From: Eisenbergiella tayi
GTDB lineage: Bacteria; Bacillota; Clostridia; Lachnospirales; Lachnospiraceae
Length of the DNA stretch: 64,000 nt
Direction of reading: 5' to 3'
NCBI RefSeq assembly: GCF_001881565.1
Contig: NZ_MPDJ01000003.1
Span: 237,109 to 301,108, forward strand
The position numbers and the translations under genes are program-made. Each line of letters opens with the position of its first letter. The first letter of the stretch is position 1. The notes under the pieces were generated by a model. That model searched no databases. It saw nothing but the letters and a program-made list of their open reading frames with translations, and was not told the origin of the DNA. This document shows, one piece after another, positions 56,301-64,000 of the stretch.

Positions 56301-56834
56301 GTATATTCCAATACAGGCGGACAGGCTTCCAAGGCTACACCTACCGGCGCTGTTGCACAGTTCGCAGCAGGCGGTAAAGAAGTGAAGCAGAAAGACCTTG
56401 CCGGTATCGCAATGAGCTATGGTTATGTATATGTGGCACAGATTTCCATGGGTGCTGATTACAACCAGACCGTTAAGGCTATCGCAGAAGCAGAAGCTTA
56501 TCCGGGACCTTCCCTGATCATTGCTTACGCTCCTTGTATCAACCATGGTATCAAGAAGGGGATGAGCAAAGCTCAGACCGAAGAAAAACTGGCTGTAGAG
56601 ACCGGTTACTGGAATATGTTCCGTTTCAACCCTGCTGCAGAGAAGAAATTCGTTCTTGACAGCAAGGCACCTACCAAGGATTTCCAGGAATTCATCGGCG
56701 GTGAAGTAAGATACACCTCCCTGGCTCTGAAGGATGCCGATAAGGCTTCAAGACTTCAGGATCAGGCAGCTGAGAATGCAAAAGAGAGATATGAATATCT
56801 GCAGAAGCTGCAGGTTCTGTACGGTGATAACTAA
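53301..56834 (+). CDS. nifJ: Pyruvate:ferredoxin (flavodoxin) oxidoreductase
   Basis: 1177 aa homodimeric-type PFOR, converting pyruvate and CoA to acetyl-CoA and CO2 with reduction of ferredoxin. All domains are fused: N-terminal TPP-binding-partner domain (DGNHAAAHASYAFTDVAAIY), a gamma domain at about 420-620, a 2x[4Fe-4S] ferredoxin domain (CIQCNFCSYVCPHA near 692-705 and CTGCGSCANVCPG near 750), and the TPP domain (SGACAGCGETPYAKL, GDGWAYDIGFGGVDH, NTEVYSNTGGQ). Codon use is strongly restricted compared with neighbours, as expected of a highly expressed gene. Two TAA stops in a row end it. Confidence 0.97.
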   Translation: MARKMKTMDGNHAAAHASYAFTDVAAIYPITPSSPMAEATDEWATADRKNMFGQIVHITEMQSEAGAAGAVHGSLAAGALTTTYTASQGLLLMIPNLYKIAGEQLPGVFNVSARAIASHALSIFGDHSDVYACRQTGCAMLCESSVQEVMDLTAVAHLAAIKGSIPFINFFDGFRTSHEIQKIETWDYEDLKDMVDMDAVDAFRKKALNPNHPCQRGSAQNPDIFFQAREASNPYYDALPGIVQTYMDKVNEKIGTDYKLFNYYGAEDAEHVIVAMGSVNDTIEETIDYMIKTTGAKVGVVKVRLYRPFCADALIDAIPETVKQITVLDRTKEPGAQGEPLYLDVVAALKDSKFDAVPVFTGRYGLGSKDTTPAQIVAVYANSEKKKFTIGIEDDVTNLSLKLGAELVTTPEGTTNCKFWGLGADGTVGANKNSIKIIGDNTDMYAQAYFDYDSKKSGGVTMSHLRFGHSKIKSTYLIRQANFVACHNPAYVRKYNMVQELVDGGTFLLNCAWNAEELDKHLPGQMKKFIADHNINFYTIDGVKIGIETGMGPTRINTILQSAFFELTGIIPAEKANELMKAAAKATYGRKGEDVVMKNWAAIDAGAKGVVKVEVPESWKNCEDEGLDYAVVSGDRKDVVDFVNNIQTKVSAQEGNTLPVSAFKDYADGSTPSGSSAYEKRGIAVNVPTWDPSKCIQCNFCSYVCPHAVIRPAVMTEDEAAKAPEGMKMLDMTGMPGKKFAVTVSVLDCTGCGSCANVCPGMRGEKALTMNPLETQLSEEKMFNYGQSVSEKPEVLEKFKETSVKGSQFKQPLLEFSGACAGCGETPYAKLITQLFGDRMYIANATGCSSIWGNSSPSTPYTVNKAGRGPAWDNSLFEDNAEFGMGMLLAQNAIRGGLKEKVEDVLANTADEAVKAACQEYLDTYNSGVTNGPATDKLVAALEGQDCGTCQDIVKNKDFLSKKSQWVFGGDGWAYDIGFGGVDHILASGKDINVMVFNTEVYSNTGGQASKATPTGAVAQFAAGGKEVKQKDLAGIAMSYGYVYVAQISMGADYNQTVKAIAEAEAYPGPSLIIAYAPCINHGIKKGMSKAQTEEKLAVETGYWNMFRFNPAAEKKFVLDSKAPTKDFQEFIGGEVRYTSLALKDADKASRLQDQAAENAKERYEYLQKLQVLYGDN

Positions 56835-56841
56835 TAACTGA

Positions 56842-56894
56842 CCATGTAAGGGAAGTTTGCCGGACAGTATGTCATTACATGGCTGCTGTCCGGC
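56842..56894 (+). ncRNA. H-type pseudoknot candidate downstream of PFOR
   Basis: Two perfect, interleaved stems: CCATGTAA (56842-56849) with TTACATGG (56875-56882), and GCCGGACAG (56859-56867) with CTGTCCGGC (56886-56894). Loops are 9, 7 and 3 nt. It starts 8 nt after the PFOR stop codons and is followed by a terminator. A 3' end stabiliser or a regulatory RNA ahead of the hydrogenase gene are both possible. Confidence 0.6.
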
Positions 56895-56921
56895 AGCGGT
56901 ACAAAAGCCGCGGACAAGATT

Positions 56922-56970
56922 AAAAACATAAGCTGGCTTGGGATTGTCTCAAATCCAGCTTTGTTTTTAG
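56922..56970 (+). terminator. Intrinsic terminator between PFOR and hydrogenase
   Basis: AAAAAC..AAGCTGG (56922-56936) pairs with CCAGCTT..GTTTTT (56955-56968), with a further GGATT/AATCC pair inside and a T-run on the right. Confidence 0.8.
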
Positions 56971-57019
56971 ACACACCAGTTAATTTTTTAACAATCAGAA
57001 AGAGGATAAACAAAAGAAT

Positions 57020-58477
57020 ATGGGTATTGTATCTGATGACGCTACCATCTTAAAAATTAAGCACGAGGTACTCACTGAAGTGGCTAAGCTGGCGTTTGCC
57101 GGTGAATTAGACGAGAAAAAAGATAACCTTCCTTATGAAATGATTCCCGGGCCCGAAGCGCGTTTCCGCTGCTGTATTTACAAGGAAAGGGAAATTATCA
57201 GACAGAGAGTCAGACTCGCAGAAGGAAAATGTCCTGGTACAAGAGAAAGCAGCAACATTGTGCAGGTTATCAACTCAGCCTGTGAGGAATGTCCTATTTC
57301 ATCAGGCTACGTTGTAACCGACCTGTGCAGGGGATGCCTGGCAAAATCCTGTAAGCAGTCATGTAATTTCGGCGCCATAACTATCGGAGATAACCGTTCT
57401 TTCATCGATCAGGATAAGTGCAAGAGCTGCGGAAAATGTTCCCAGGCCTGTTCCTATTCGGCAATCGTAAAAATACAGAGACCCTGTATGAAGAGCTGCC
57501 CTGTAAGCGCGATCACCATGGATGAGCATGGAGTATGCCAGATCGACGAGTCCAAATGTATCCAGTGCGGACAGTGTATCCATAATTGTCCTTTTGGAGC
57601 CATCGCATCCAAAACGAGTATTGTGGATGTCATTAATGAAATCCGTGCCGGGAAAAAGGTTGTGACCATGCTGGCGCCGGCCGGTGAAGGACAGTTTGGC
57701 GAAAACATTACCATGGCGAGCTGGAAGACTGCTATGAAGAAGCTCGGCTTTGCCGATTTCGTGGAAGTAGGCCTGGGCGGCGATATGACTGCAGCTTTTG
57801 AAGCGGAAGAATGGGCGGAAAACTTCAAGGAAGGCAAGAAAATGACCACCTCCTGCTGTCCCGCTTTTGTTAACTATATAAAGAAACATTTCCCTGAATT
57901 GGTAGATAATATCTCCACCACAGTTTCCCCTATGTGCGCGGTATCCAGAATGCTGAAAGCTAAGGATCCTGAAGTTATTACCGTATTTATCGGGCCGTGC
58001 ATCGGCAAAAAATCGGAAGCACAGGATAAGAGCATTAAAGGGAATGCGGACTATGTCCTGACCTTCGGGGAAATCCGTGCTATGATGCGTGCCAAAGGCG
58101 TAGAACTGGAGCCGGAAGAGAATACCAGTCAGGAAGCCAGCGTATTCGGAAAACGCTTCGGCAATGGCGGCGGCGTGACCGAAGCCGTTGTGGAATGCCT
58201 GAAGGAAACCGGTGAAAGCACCGATATTAAGGTGGCAAAGTGCAGCGGTATTGCAGACTGCAAGAAAGCGCTCATGCTTCTCAAGCTGGGCAAGCTGCCG
58301 GAAGATTTCATTGAGGGTATGATTTGTGAAGGCGGCTGTGTAGGCGGCCCCAGCCGGCATAAAGCAGCTTTGGCTGCCAAGAAAGACAGGGATAAACTGA
58401 TTTCCCAGGCAGACGGAAGAGGCGTACATGAAAACCTGAAAAATTATAACATGGATTCTTTTTCCATGCACCGCTAG
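57020..58477 (+). CDS. Monomeric [FeFe] hydrogenase, group-B-like
   Basis: 485 aa. An N-terminal region with additional Cys clusters (CEECPISSGY, CRGCLAKSCKQSC) and two ferredoxin-type motifs (CKSCGKCSQAC near 134-144; CIQCGQCIHNCP near 180-191) precedes the H-cluster domain: L1 TSCCPAF (Cys 279/280), L2 IGPCIGKK (Cys 327) and L3 EGMICEGGCVGG (Cys 436/440). These L1 and L2 forms differ from the standard TSCCPGW and MPCTAK and match the group-B type. It likely uses ferredoxin reduced by the adjacent PFOR. The direction (evolution or sensing) is not proven. Confidence 0.85.
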   Translation: MGIVSDDATILKIKHEVLTEVAKLAFAGELDEKKDNLPYEMIPGPEARFRCCIYKEREIIRQRVRLAEGKCPGTRESSNIVQVINSACEECPISSGYVVTDLCRGCLAKSCKQSCNFGAITIGDNRSFIDQDKCKSCGKCSQACSYSAIVKIQRPCMKSCPVSAITMDEHGVCQIDESKCIQCGQCIHNCPFGAIASKTSIVDVINEIRAGKKVVTMLAPAGEGQFGENITMASWKTAMKKLGFADFVEVGLGGDMTAAFEAEEWAENFKEGKKMTTSCCPAFVNYIKKHFPELVDNISTTVSPMCAVSRMLKAKDPEVITVFIGPCIGKKSEAQDKSIKGNADYVLTFGEIRAMMRAKGVELEPEENTSQEASVFGKRFGNGGGVTEAVVECLKETGESTDIKVAKCSGIADCKKALMLLKLGKLPEDFIEGMICEGGCVGGPSRHKAALAAKKDRDKLISQADGRGVHENLKNYNMDSFSMHR

Positions 58478-58501
58478 GTACATTGCACCGCTAGGTACAT
58501 T
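58468..58501. repeat. 17-bp tandem duplication across the hydrogenase stop codon
   Basis: GCACCGCTAGGTACATT occurs twice head to tail at 58468-58484 and 58485-58501. The first copy contains the codons for the last residues and the TAG stop; the second is in the untranslated region. Confidence 0.85.
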
Positions 58502-58546
58502 GACGGTCATATAATCCCGGTTATGGGACATGAATGATTTTTGCGG

Positions 58547-58580
58547 AAGGAGCTGGTAGTTTACTGGCTCCTTTCTTTAT
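58547..58580 (+). terminator. Intrinsic terminator of the hydrogenase gene
   Basis: AAGGAGC (58547-58553) pairs with GCTCCTT (58567-58573), followed by a T-rich tail. Confidence 0.7.
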
Positions 58581-58671
58581 ATTATAATGAATGTACATTT
58601 ACTATAAAGAGCCAGTAGGATCCGCCGAAGGCGGTTCTGTTTATGGCCCGGGGAATGAGGGGGATTTATAA

Positions 58672-60426
58672 TTGAAAAAAGTACAGCCTGTGCAGAACAC
58701 ATTTTTTCCGGAGAGAAAACGGAAGCCGCCGCAGTTAAAGTGGAGTATGACCATTTTAATGCTGCTATGCTGGCTTTTGCCTCTGGCAATTCTCACCATG
58801 GCTATTTTAACCTATGTGTCCAACCGTTTTTCAGGTCAGATGAGGGAAAATATAGAAAAATCCATGGATACGGCTGTGGAAATATGTGAAATGAGGGTGG
58901 AGGCCGCGGTCCGGGTTTCGAGAAATGCTTCGTATATTCCTCAGATCAAGGAAAGCTGGAGACAGTACCAGAGTGACGGAAATCGTCTGGGACTGTATGA
59001 AAAGGTCACTACCTTCCTGGAACAGATGTACCGTTATGACAGCAGCTTTTTGAGTACAATCCTGTATTTTACAGAAGAACCGGATCGAATCTATTACAGC
59101 TACAGCAGCAATAATTACAGCAGCATTAAGGAATTCAGGAGCCAGGCAAGAGACAGTGTGGATCAGAAAGCAAAGGAAATAGATACCGGGATAGGCTGGG
59201 TGAATGAACAGGGACATTTATATATGGTGCGTAATATTATGACCCCGGTATACACGCCCTATGCGGTAATTGTCATGGATATCGACAAGGACAGCGTCTT
59301 TCAGAGCGTGGAGGGAGTTCCCTGGTATCTGGATTATGATGTCAGCATAGATGATGAGTGGGTGTTCGGCACCGGTTGGGCGGAGGATTTTATCAGCCGG
59401 CAGGATACGGAAAGAAACAGTGTATACCATGAAGAAGATGAAGTGGCCTATGTGACCTGTGAACGGAAAATGGACAATCATGTTATCCGTTATGTGGTGA
59501 AGATGGACTACGACGCCATCCATTATGAGAAGGAGGCCATCCGGTATATCACCATCCTGATGATGGCGTTCACCCTTCCTCTTATATTCATTGTATTTTA
59601 TTTCCTGTACAGGAAGGTTACCACGCCTGTACAGCGGCTGATTGACGTGGCTTCGGAAATCGAAAAGGGGCATTTCGGGGTAAAAATTGAAAAGAAAGAA
59701 ACAAGCAGAGAATTTTTGTATCTGGACAATGCGTTCAACAGCATGTCGGATAAGCTGAAGAATCAGTTTGAACAGATTTATCTGGAGGAGCTGGCCCTGC
59801 GGGATGCGAATATCATGGCGCTCCAGTCCCAGATAAACCCGCATTTCCTCAATAATACCCTGGAAATCATCAACTGGGAGGCGAGGATGGAGGGCAATGA
59901 TCGGGTGAGCAGCATGATCGAGGCGCTTTCCACCATGCTGGAGGCCACGATGGACAGGAAGAAGCAGCAGATGATACCTCTGTCTGAGGAAATCAGCTAT
60001 GTGGAAGCCTATTGTTATATAATCAGACAGCGGTTCGGAGAGAAATTCCAGTTTGAAAAACAGATTGACCCTGAGCTTCTTCAGACGGAGGTTCCAAGGC
60101 TGATTATACAGCCGATCATGGAAAATGCGGTGGAACATGGCCTGTCAGGGCGTGCGGGAAAGATTGTACTCCGTATTTATGCGGAGGAAGACAAGCTGAA
60201 AATAGCCATAATCAATGACGGGCTCATGTCAATAGAGGATAAAAGGAAAGTGGATAACCTCCTGGGCAGTGGGGAGGACGGCGGCGAGCAGCATTCCGTA
60301 AGCCTGGGCATCCGCAATGTGAACAAGAGACTTAAGATTATCTATGGCCTGGACTGCGGCTTGACAATAAAAAACGACAAAGAAGAATGTACGGTGAGCA
60401 CAATAACAGTCAAATTGCATAAATGA
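58672..60426 (+). CDS. YesM-type sensor histidine kinase
   Basis: 584 aa with a TTG start preceded by GAGGGGG at 8 nt. Transmembrane helix at about 25-47, extracellular sensor region to about 290, second helix at 293-313, HAMP, His about H391 in LQSQINPHFLNNTLEI and a C-terminal ATPase region (IMENAVEHG). No response regulator gene is next to it in this window; its partner is encoded elsewhere, or lies beyond the importer past the window end. It precedes a CUT1 importer by 127 nt and likely controls it. Confidence 0.88.
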   Translation: MKKVQPVQNTFFPERKRKPPQLKWSMTILMLLCWLLPLAILTMAILTYVSNRFSGQMRENIEKSMDTAVEICEMRVEAAVRVSRNASYIPQIKESWRQYQSDGNRLGLYEKVTTFLEQMYRYDSSFLSTILYFTEEPDRIYYSYSSNNYSSIKEFRSQARDSVDQKAKEIDTGIGWVNEQGHLYMVRNIMTPVYTPYAVIVMDIDKDSVFQSVEGVPWYLDYDVSIDDEWVFGTGWAEDFISRQDTERNSVYHEEDEVAYVTCERKMDNHVIRYVVKMDYDAIHYEKEAIRYITILMMAFTLPLIFIVFYFLYRKVTTPVQRLIDVASEIEKGHFGVKIEKKETSREFLYLDNAFNSMSDKLKNQFEQIYLEELALRDANIMALQSQINPHFLNNTLEIINWEARMEGNDRVSSMIEALSTMLEATMDRKKQQMIPLSEEISYVEAYCYIIRQRFGEKFQFEKQIDPELLQTEVPRLIIQPIMENAVEHGLSGRAGKIVLRIYAEEDKLKIAIINDGLMSIEDKRKVDNLLGSGEDGGEQHSVSLGIRNVNKRLKIIYGLDCGLTIKNDKEECTVSTITVKLHK

Positions 60427-60553
60427 TTTCCTGGGGAACAGAACAATAAAAGACAAATAATCACAATAGGAATCATTAACCTTTACGCTGGATTGTTATA
60501 TGATAAGTACAGATGAAAAACAAGTCATCCAAAACGAAAGGGAGGTTTCTTAG

Positions 60554-61945
60554 ATGAAAAGAAAATTATTAGCTTGTGTATTGGCATGTACGATGGCAGC
60601 TTCACTGGCAGGCTGCGGAAGCAGCGCGAGCCAGACAGCAAATGACTCCAAACCTGCGGAGTCCGTAGCGGCGGAACAGAGCCAGGCATCGGAGGAAAGC
60701 ACACCGGCGGAGGAATCTGCGGCAGAAACCGGAGAGCTTGATGTCAAGAGCGGCACAACGCTGAATGTGACAACTACCTTCGCAGGCGAAGAAAGCAACG
60801 TACAGAATTATCAGGATTCTGTGAAGAGATGGGAAGAAAAATACGGATGTACCGTAGCGGATTCCTCAGGAACAGCGGATGAAACCTTTAAGTCCCGTGT
60901 TATCTCCGACTTTGAGGCAGGCGCAGAACCGGATGTACTCTTTTACTTTAACGGAAATGACTCCAATCCCTTCGTAGAAGCGGGAAAGGTAGTTACCATA
61001 GACGAAATCCGTTCCGTATATCCTGATTATGCATCCAACATGAAAGACGAAATGATTCCCGCATGTCCTGCAGACGGCAAACAGTATGCAGTTCCCTTCT
61101 ATGGATACTGGGAAGGCATGTATGTAAATAAATCCGTATGTGAGCAGGCTGGCGTAGAGGTTCCCGGAGCAAATACCACATGGGATGAATTCCTGGAAAT
61201 CTGCCAGACAATCAAGGATGCCGGATTTACACCTATTGCAGCATCCCTGGCAAAAGAGCCCCATTACTGGTTTGAGTTTTCCATTTACAACCATGATACC
61301 CCGGCTACACATGCATCTGTCCCCGCTTCCCTGGATGACGCGGCAGGAAAGGCATGGGCTGCAGGACTGGGCGATATCAAGGATCTGTTTGAAAAAGGCT
61401 ATTTCTCTGAAAATACAAATACCGCAGAAGCTTCTGAAGTATTCCAGAGCTTTATCGACGGAAAAGCAGCATTTTATGTAGATGGTTCCTGGAAAATGGG
61501 CGGTATTGCGGAAGCAACGGATGACATTGATAACTTTACCGTAACCTTTGTTCCCGGCGCAAATGACCGTAAAGCAAGCGATATCATCAGCGGACTTTCT
61601 TCAGGCTGGTATATTACCAAAAAAGCATGGGACGATCCGGAAAAACGTGCGGCAGCCGTATCCTTTATCACTGACATGATTACTGATGAAAACGTATCCC
61701 TGTTCGCACAGACTGCAGCAACAGCCCTGAAAAACGGCGTTCAGCTGGATGAAGCTTCTCTGAATTCCCTGCAGAAAGACAGTCTTGTAATGATTAAAAC
61801 AGCTACCGGTGTTACCGATGCGGCACAGGATCTTTGCACACAGGAACAGAGAGCACCTATCTTTGACCATATGCCTGAAATCGTGACCGGCAGTGTCAGC
61901 ATTGAAGATGCGATTTCCCAGGTACTTGAGAATATGAACGAATAA
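60554..61945 (+). CDS. Sugar-binding lipoprotein of a CUT1 importer (MalE-like)
   Basis: 463 aa with GGGAGG before ATG 60554. Lipobox LAGC (Cys about 21), Ser/Ala/Glu linker, then a solute-binding domain of family 1: KRWEEKYGCTVADSSGTADE, VLFYFNGNDSNPFVEAGKV, YAVPFYGYWEGMYVN, FIDGKAAFYVDGSWKMGG and the WYITKKAWDDPEKRAAA C-terminal part. It is followed by two permeases after a 182-nt gap with a hairpin. Confidence 0.9.
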   Translation: MKRKLLACVLACTMAASLAGCGSSASQTANDSKPAESVAAEQSQASEESTPAEESAAETGELDVKSGTTLNVTTTFAGEESNVQNYQDSVKRWEEKYGCTVADSSGTADETFKSRVISDFEAGAEPDVLFYFNGNDSNPFVEAGKVVTIDEIRSVYPDYASNMKDEMIPACPADGKQYAVPFYGYWEGMYVNKSVCEQAGVEVPGANTTWDEFLEICQTIKDAGFTPIAASLAKEPHYWFEFSIYNHDTPATHASVPASLDDAAGKAWAAGLGDIKDLFEKGYFSENTNTAEASEVFQSFIDGKAAFYVDGSWKMGGIAEATDDIDNFTVTFVPGANDRKASDIISGLSSGWYITKKAWDDPEKRAAAVSFITDMITDENVSLFAQTAATALKNGVQLDEASLNSLQKDSLVMIKTATGVTDAAQDLCTQEQRAPIFDHMPEIVTGSVSIEDAISQVLENMNE

Positions 61946-62004
61946 TCGGATGATATCCGGTGTTTGCGGAACTGTCATAAACATACGCAGACTATTAACA
62001 GCAC

Positions 62005-62033
62005 AAGGGCCGAAGGCTTTTCCTCCGGCCCTT
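62005..62033 (+). promoter_or_regulatory. Intercistronic hairpin between binding protein and permease
   Basis: AAGGGCCGAAGG (62005-62016) pairs with CCTCCGGCCCTT (62022-62033), one mismatch. T content after it is low, so it may be a partial terminator or a transcript stabiliser, as at 44511-44544. Confidence 0.6.
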
Positions 62034-62127
62034 TCATGAAGAAAATAATGATGGAATGACGTAATAATAAAGCTGTAAAAAGATTTATATCGTCAGCGCC
62101 CGGCGAAACGGGCAGAGAGGTGTTGGT

Positions 62128-63021
62128 ATGAACAGTCAACCAAATATCTATAAAAATAAAAAACCTGTCTTTTTCTTCCTTCTCCCGGCTTTCCTTTTTC
62201 TGGCGCTGTACCTGTTTTACCCGTTTGTCAGAAACATCTTAAACAGCTTCCAGATTATCAAGGATTTGGGAGCGCCTGCAAAAGGATGGAATGACCCGAT
62301 ATATAAGAATTATGCAAAGCTGTTTACGGATAAGAACATGGGAATCGCCATGAAAAACACGCTTATCATGATTGTGGTAACGCTTTTGGGCCAGGTGGGA
62401 ATCGCCCTGATTCTTTCCCTCATGGTGGATAATATTAAGAGGGGGGCCAAATTTTTCCGTATCGTTTACTTTTTTCCCATCGTAGTATCCGCTACCGCAC
62501 TTGGTCTTTTGTTTAACCTGATTTTCCTGTATGACAAAGGTATGCTTAATCAGTTCCTGGGATTCTTCGGGGCGGATAAGCTGACGGACTGGAAGGATTC
62601 AGCCCACGCAATGGTGACAATGCTGGTTCCGGTAATGTGGCAGTATGTAGGCTTTTACTTTATCATCCTGCTGACGGGACTTAACAATATTTCAGATGAA
62701 TTATATGAATCGGCGGCTATTGACGGCGCCACAACCTGGCAGAAGGTGAAATACATATCCCTGCCCCTGCTCCACAACGTTATCTGCACCTGCAGCGTCC
62801 TTGCTGTTACGGGCGCGCTGAAGGTATTCGATTTGCCCTGGATAATGCTGCCGAACGGCATGCCTATGGGAGAAACATGGCTGACCGGTACCTACATGTA
62901 CTATTGGGCCTTCCAGGGAAAGGATATTGACTACAGTTGTACGGTGGCTATCGTTATCGTAATACTGGGAATCCTGCTTTCCAAGGTCGTGAACATGATT
63001 TTCAAAGAAAAAGATTATTAG
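62128..63021 (+). CDS. CUT1 sugar ABC permease (MalF/UgpA-like)
   Basis: 297 aa, six transmembrane helices starting at VFFFLLPAFLFLALYLFY. EAA loop: YESAAIDGATTWQK followed by YISLPLLHNV. GAGAGG lies upstream of the start. It forms the channel with the next gene (16-nt gap). Confidence 0.9.
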   Translation: MNSQPNIYKNKKPVFFFLLPAFLFLALYLFYPFVRNILNSFQIIKDLGAPAKGWNDPIYKNYAKLFTDKNMGIAMKNTLIMIVVTLLGQVGIALILSLMVDNIKRGAKFFRIVYFFPIVVSATALGLLFNLIFLYDKGMLNQFLGFFGADKLTDWKDSAHAMVTMLVPVMWQYVGFYFIILLTGLNNISDELYESAAIDGATTWQKVKYISLPLLHNVICTCSVLAVTGALKVFDLPWIMLPNGMPMGETWLTGTYMYYWAFQGKDIDYSCTVAIVIVILGILLSKVVNMIFKEKDY

Positions 63022-63037
63022 GAAGGGGTATACAAAG

Positions 63038-63895
63038 ATGAAAAAGAAGAAATTTTCCTTAGGAATGCCGCTTGTGTATCTGCTTCTTATAGTATGGGCA
63101 TTAACCACAATTTACCCTCTCATCTGGGTAGTGATGAATTCCTTTAAGGATAAGAAACAGATTGTTTCCAATTCCTTTGCCCTGCCGTTTGGCGGCCTGT
63201 TCACATTGGATAATTATGAAAAGGCCATCAATAAATTCAGTATTTTTACGGCTTACCGGAACAGCCTTATTATTTCCTGCACAGTTGCGGCTGTGGTTAT
63301 CCTGTTCGCAGGTCTGGCATCCTATGCTCTGGTCCGGTATAAATTCAGAGGCAGCAACCTGATGAACAGCCTTGTCATTGCGGCAATGATGTTTCCCGTA
63401 TTCGCAACCATAATCCCCGTATTCCGGATGGAATCCAGCTGGGGGATTGTAAATACCAATAATCTCTGGCTCGCACTGCTGTCCTGTGCGCTGCCGCAGA
63501 TAGCCGGTAATCTGGCTTTTGCCATCGTGGTGCTTTCCGGGTATATCAAGGGACTGCCTGTGGAGCTGGAGGAAGCGGCATATATGGAAGGCTGCAATGC
63601 ATACCAGATTTTCTTCAAGGTGATTATGCCGCTGACGAAGCCCTCCTTTGCCACCGTTGGTATTTTCAGTTTCCTGTGGAGCTATAACGACCTGTTTACC
63701 CAGACCTTCTTCCTGCGTTTCCCCAATCACTGGGCGATAACCAGGCTGCTGAGTGAAATTTCAGGAAAGCAGGGTACGGATTACGGTCTGATGGCTGCGG
63801 CGGTTTCCCTTATTGTAGTACCGTTGATTGTAGTTTATGTCTGCCTGCAGAAATACATTATCAAGGGTATGACGGCAGGAGCGATTAAAGGATAA
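63038..63895 (+). CDS. CUT1 sugar ABC permease (MalG/UgpE-like)
   Basis: 285 aa, six helices. EAA loop EEAAYMEGCNAYQIFFKV then IMPLTKPSF; the C-terminus IIKGMTAGAIKG is typical for MalG-like subunits. It is the last gene of the operon. As in the other two CUT1 loci here, no ATPase gene is present. Confidence 0.9.
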   Translation: MKKKKFSLGMPLVYLLLIVWALTTIYPLIWVVMNSFKDKKQIVSNSFALPFGGLFTLDNYEKAINKFSIFTAYRNSLIISCTVAAVVILFAGLASYALVRYKFRGSNLMNSLVIAAMMFPVFATIIPVFRMESSWGIVNTNNLWLALLSCALPQIAGNLAFAIVVLSGYIKGLPVELEEAAYMEGCNAYQIFFKVIMPLTKPSFATVGIFSFLWSYNDLFTQTFFLRFPNHWAITRLLSEISGKQGTDYGLMAAAVSLIVVPLIVVYVCLQKYIIKGMTAGAIKG

Positions 63896-63915
63896 AAAAC
63901 AAAACAGGGAAGATG

Positions 63916-63952
63916 CGGAAAGTGTTTCTTAACAGAACGCTTTCCGTTTTTG
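63916..63952 (+). terminator. Intrinsic terminator of the CUT1 operon
   Basis: CGGAAAGTGTT (63916-63926) pairs with AACGCTTTCCG (63936-63946; one G-U pair) followed by five T. Confidence 0.85.
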
Positions 63953-64000
63953 TGCGTTTATGATATAATGATAAAACGTTTTGGATAACAGGAGAAATAA

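Overview
The window looks like a chromosomal segment from a gut-type Lachnospiraceae (Clostridia). The evidence is the gene set: many YesM/YesN-type two-component pairs beside lipoprotein-dependent carbohydrate ABC importers, an anaerobic PFOR with a group-B-like [FeFe] hydrogenase, C_GCAxxG_C_C and SEC-C proteins, and strong AGGAGG-type ribosome binding sites. No rRNA, tRNA, CRISPR array, insertion sequence or integrase was found. Taxonomy is an inference from gene style only.

Layout. 0.4-8.8 kb: an oligosaccharide importer locus (solute-binding lipoprotein, a reverse-strand kinase/regulator pair, two LplB/LplC-type permeases, an esterase-like hydrolase). 9-12.3 kb: a repetitive coiled-coil protein, a methyltransferase remnant, a membrane-anchored hydrolase, and a LytTR-DUF3021 pair. 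12.5-21 kb: a regulator/kinase/membrane-anchored sugar-binding protein operon followed by a RbsABC/MglABC-like importer. 21.2-25.9 kb: purA, LysR, HAD hydrolase, then a reverse-strand MFS transporter with a small membrane protein. 26.2-28.3 kb: an A/T-richer reverse-strand patch with a TetR-hydrolase operon under a perfect 21-bp dyad, and a NUDIX hydrolase. 28.3-31.3 kb: a 33-bp inverted repeat, SEC-C and C_GCAxxG_C_C proteins, and a divergent S8 peptidase lipoprotein under an operator-like promoter.

31.6-50.7 kb is a large glycan or glycoside utilisation locus: GH1 beta-glucosidase, a GH106-like hydrolase, two GH78-like alpha-rhamnosidases, a membrane-bound AraC regulator, an LplABC-type importer, a GH94 phosphorylase and a phosphohexomutase. 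Together they suggest uptake of a rhamnose-decorated beta-glucoside or oligosaccharide, de-rhamnosylation, then hydrolysis or phosphorolysis, with hexose-1-phosphate sent to glycolysis by the mutase.

50.75-51.87 kb is an Abi_2/AbiF-like HEPN protein gene on the reverse strand with its own promoter, a short structured and terminated leader RNA, and its own terminator: a self-contained phage-defence or toxin-antitoxin-like cassette, and the best candidate for an unusual system. 52-58.5 kb holds a LysR regulator, PFOR and an [FeFe] hydrogenase, with a perfectly paired H-type pseudoknot candidate between the last two. 58.7-63.9 kb is a sensor kinase followed by a third CUT1 importer (binding protein plus two permeases), closed by a terminator near the window end.
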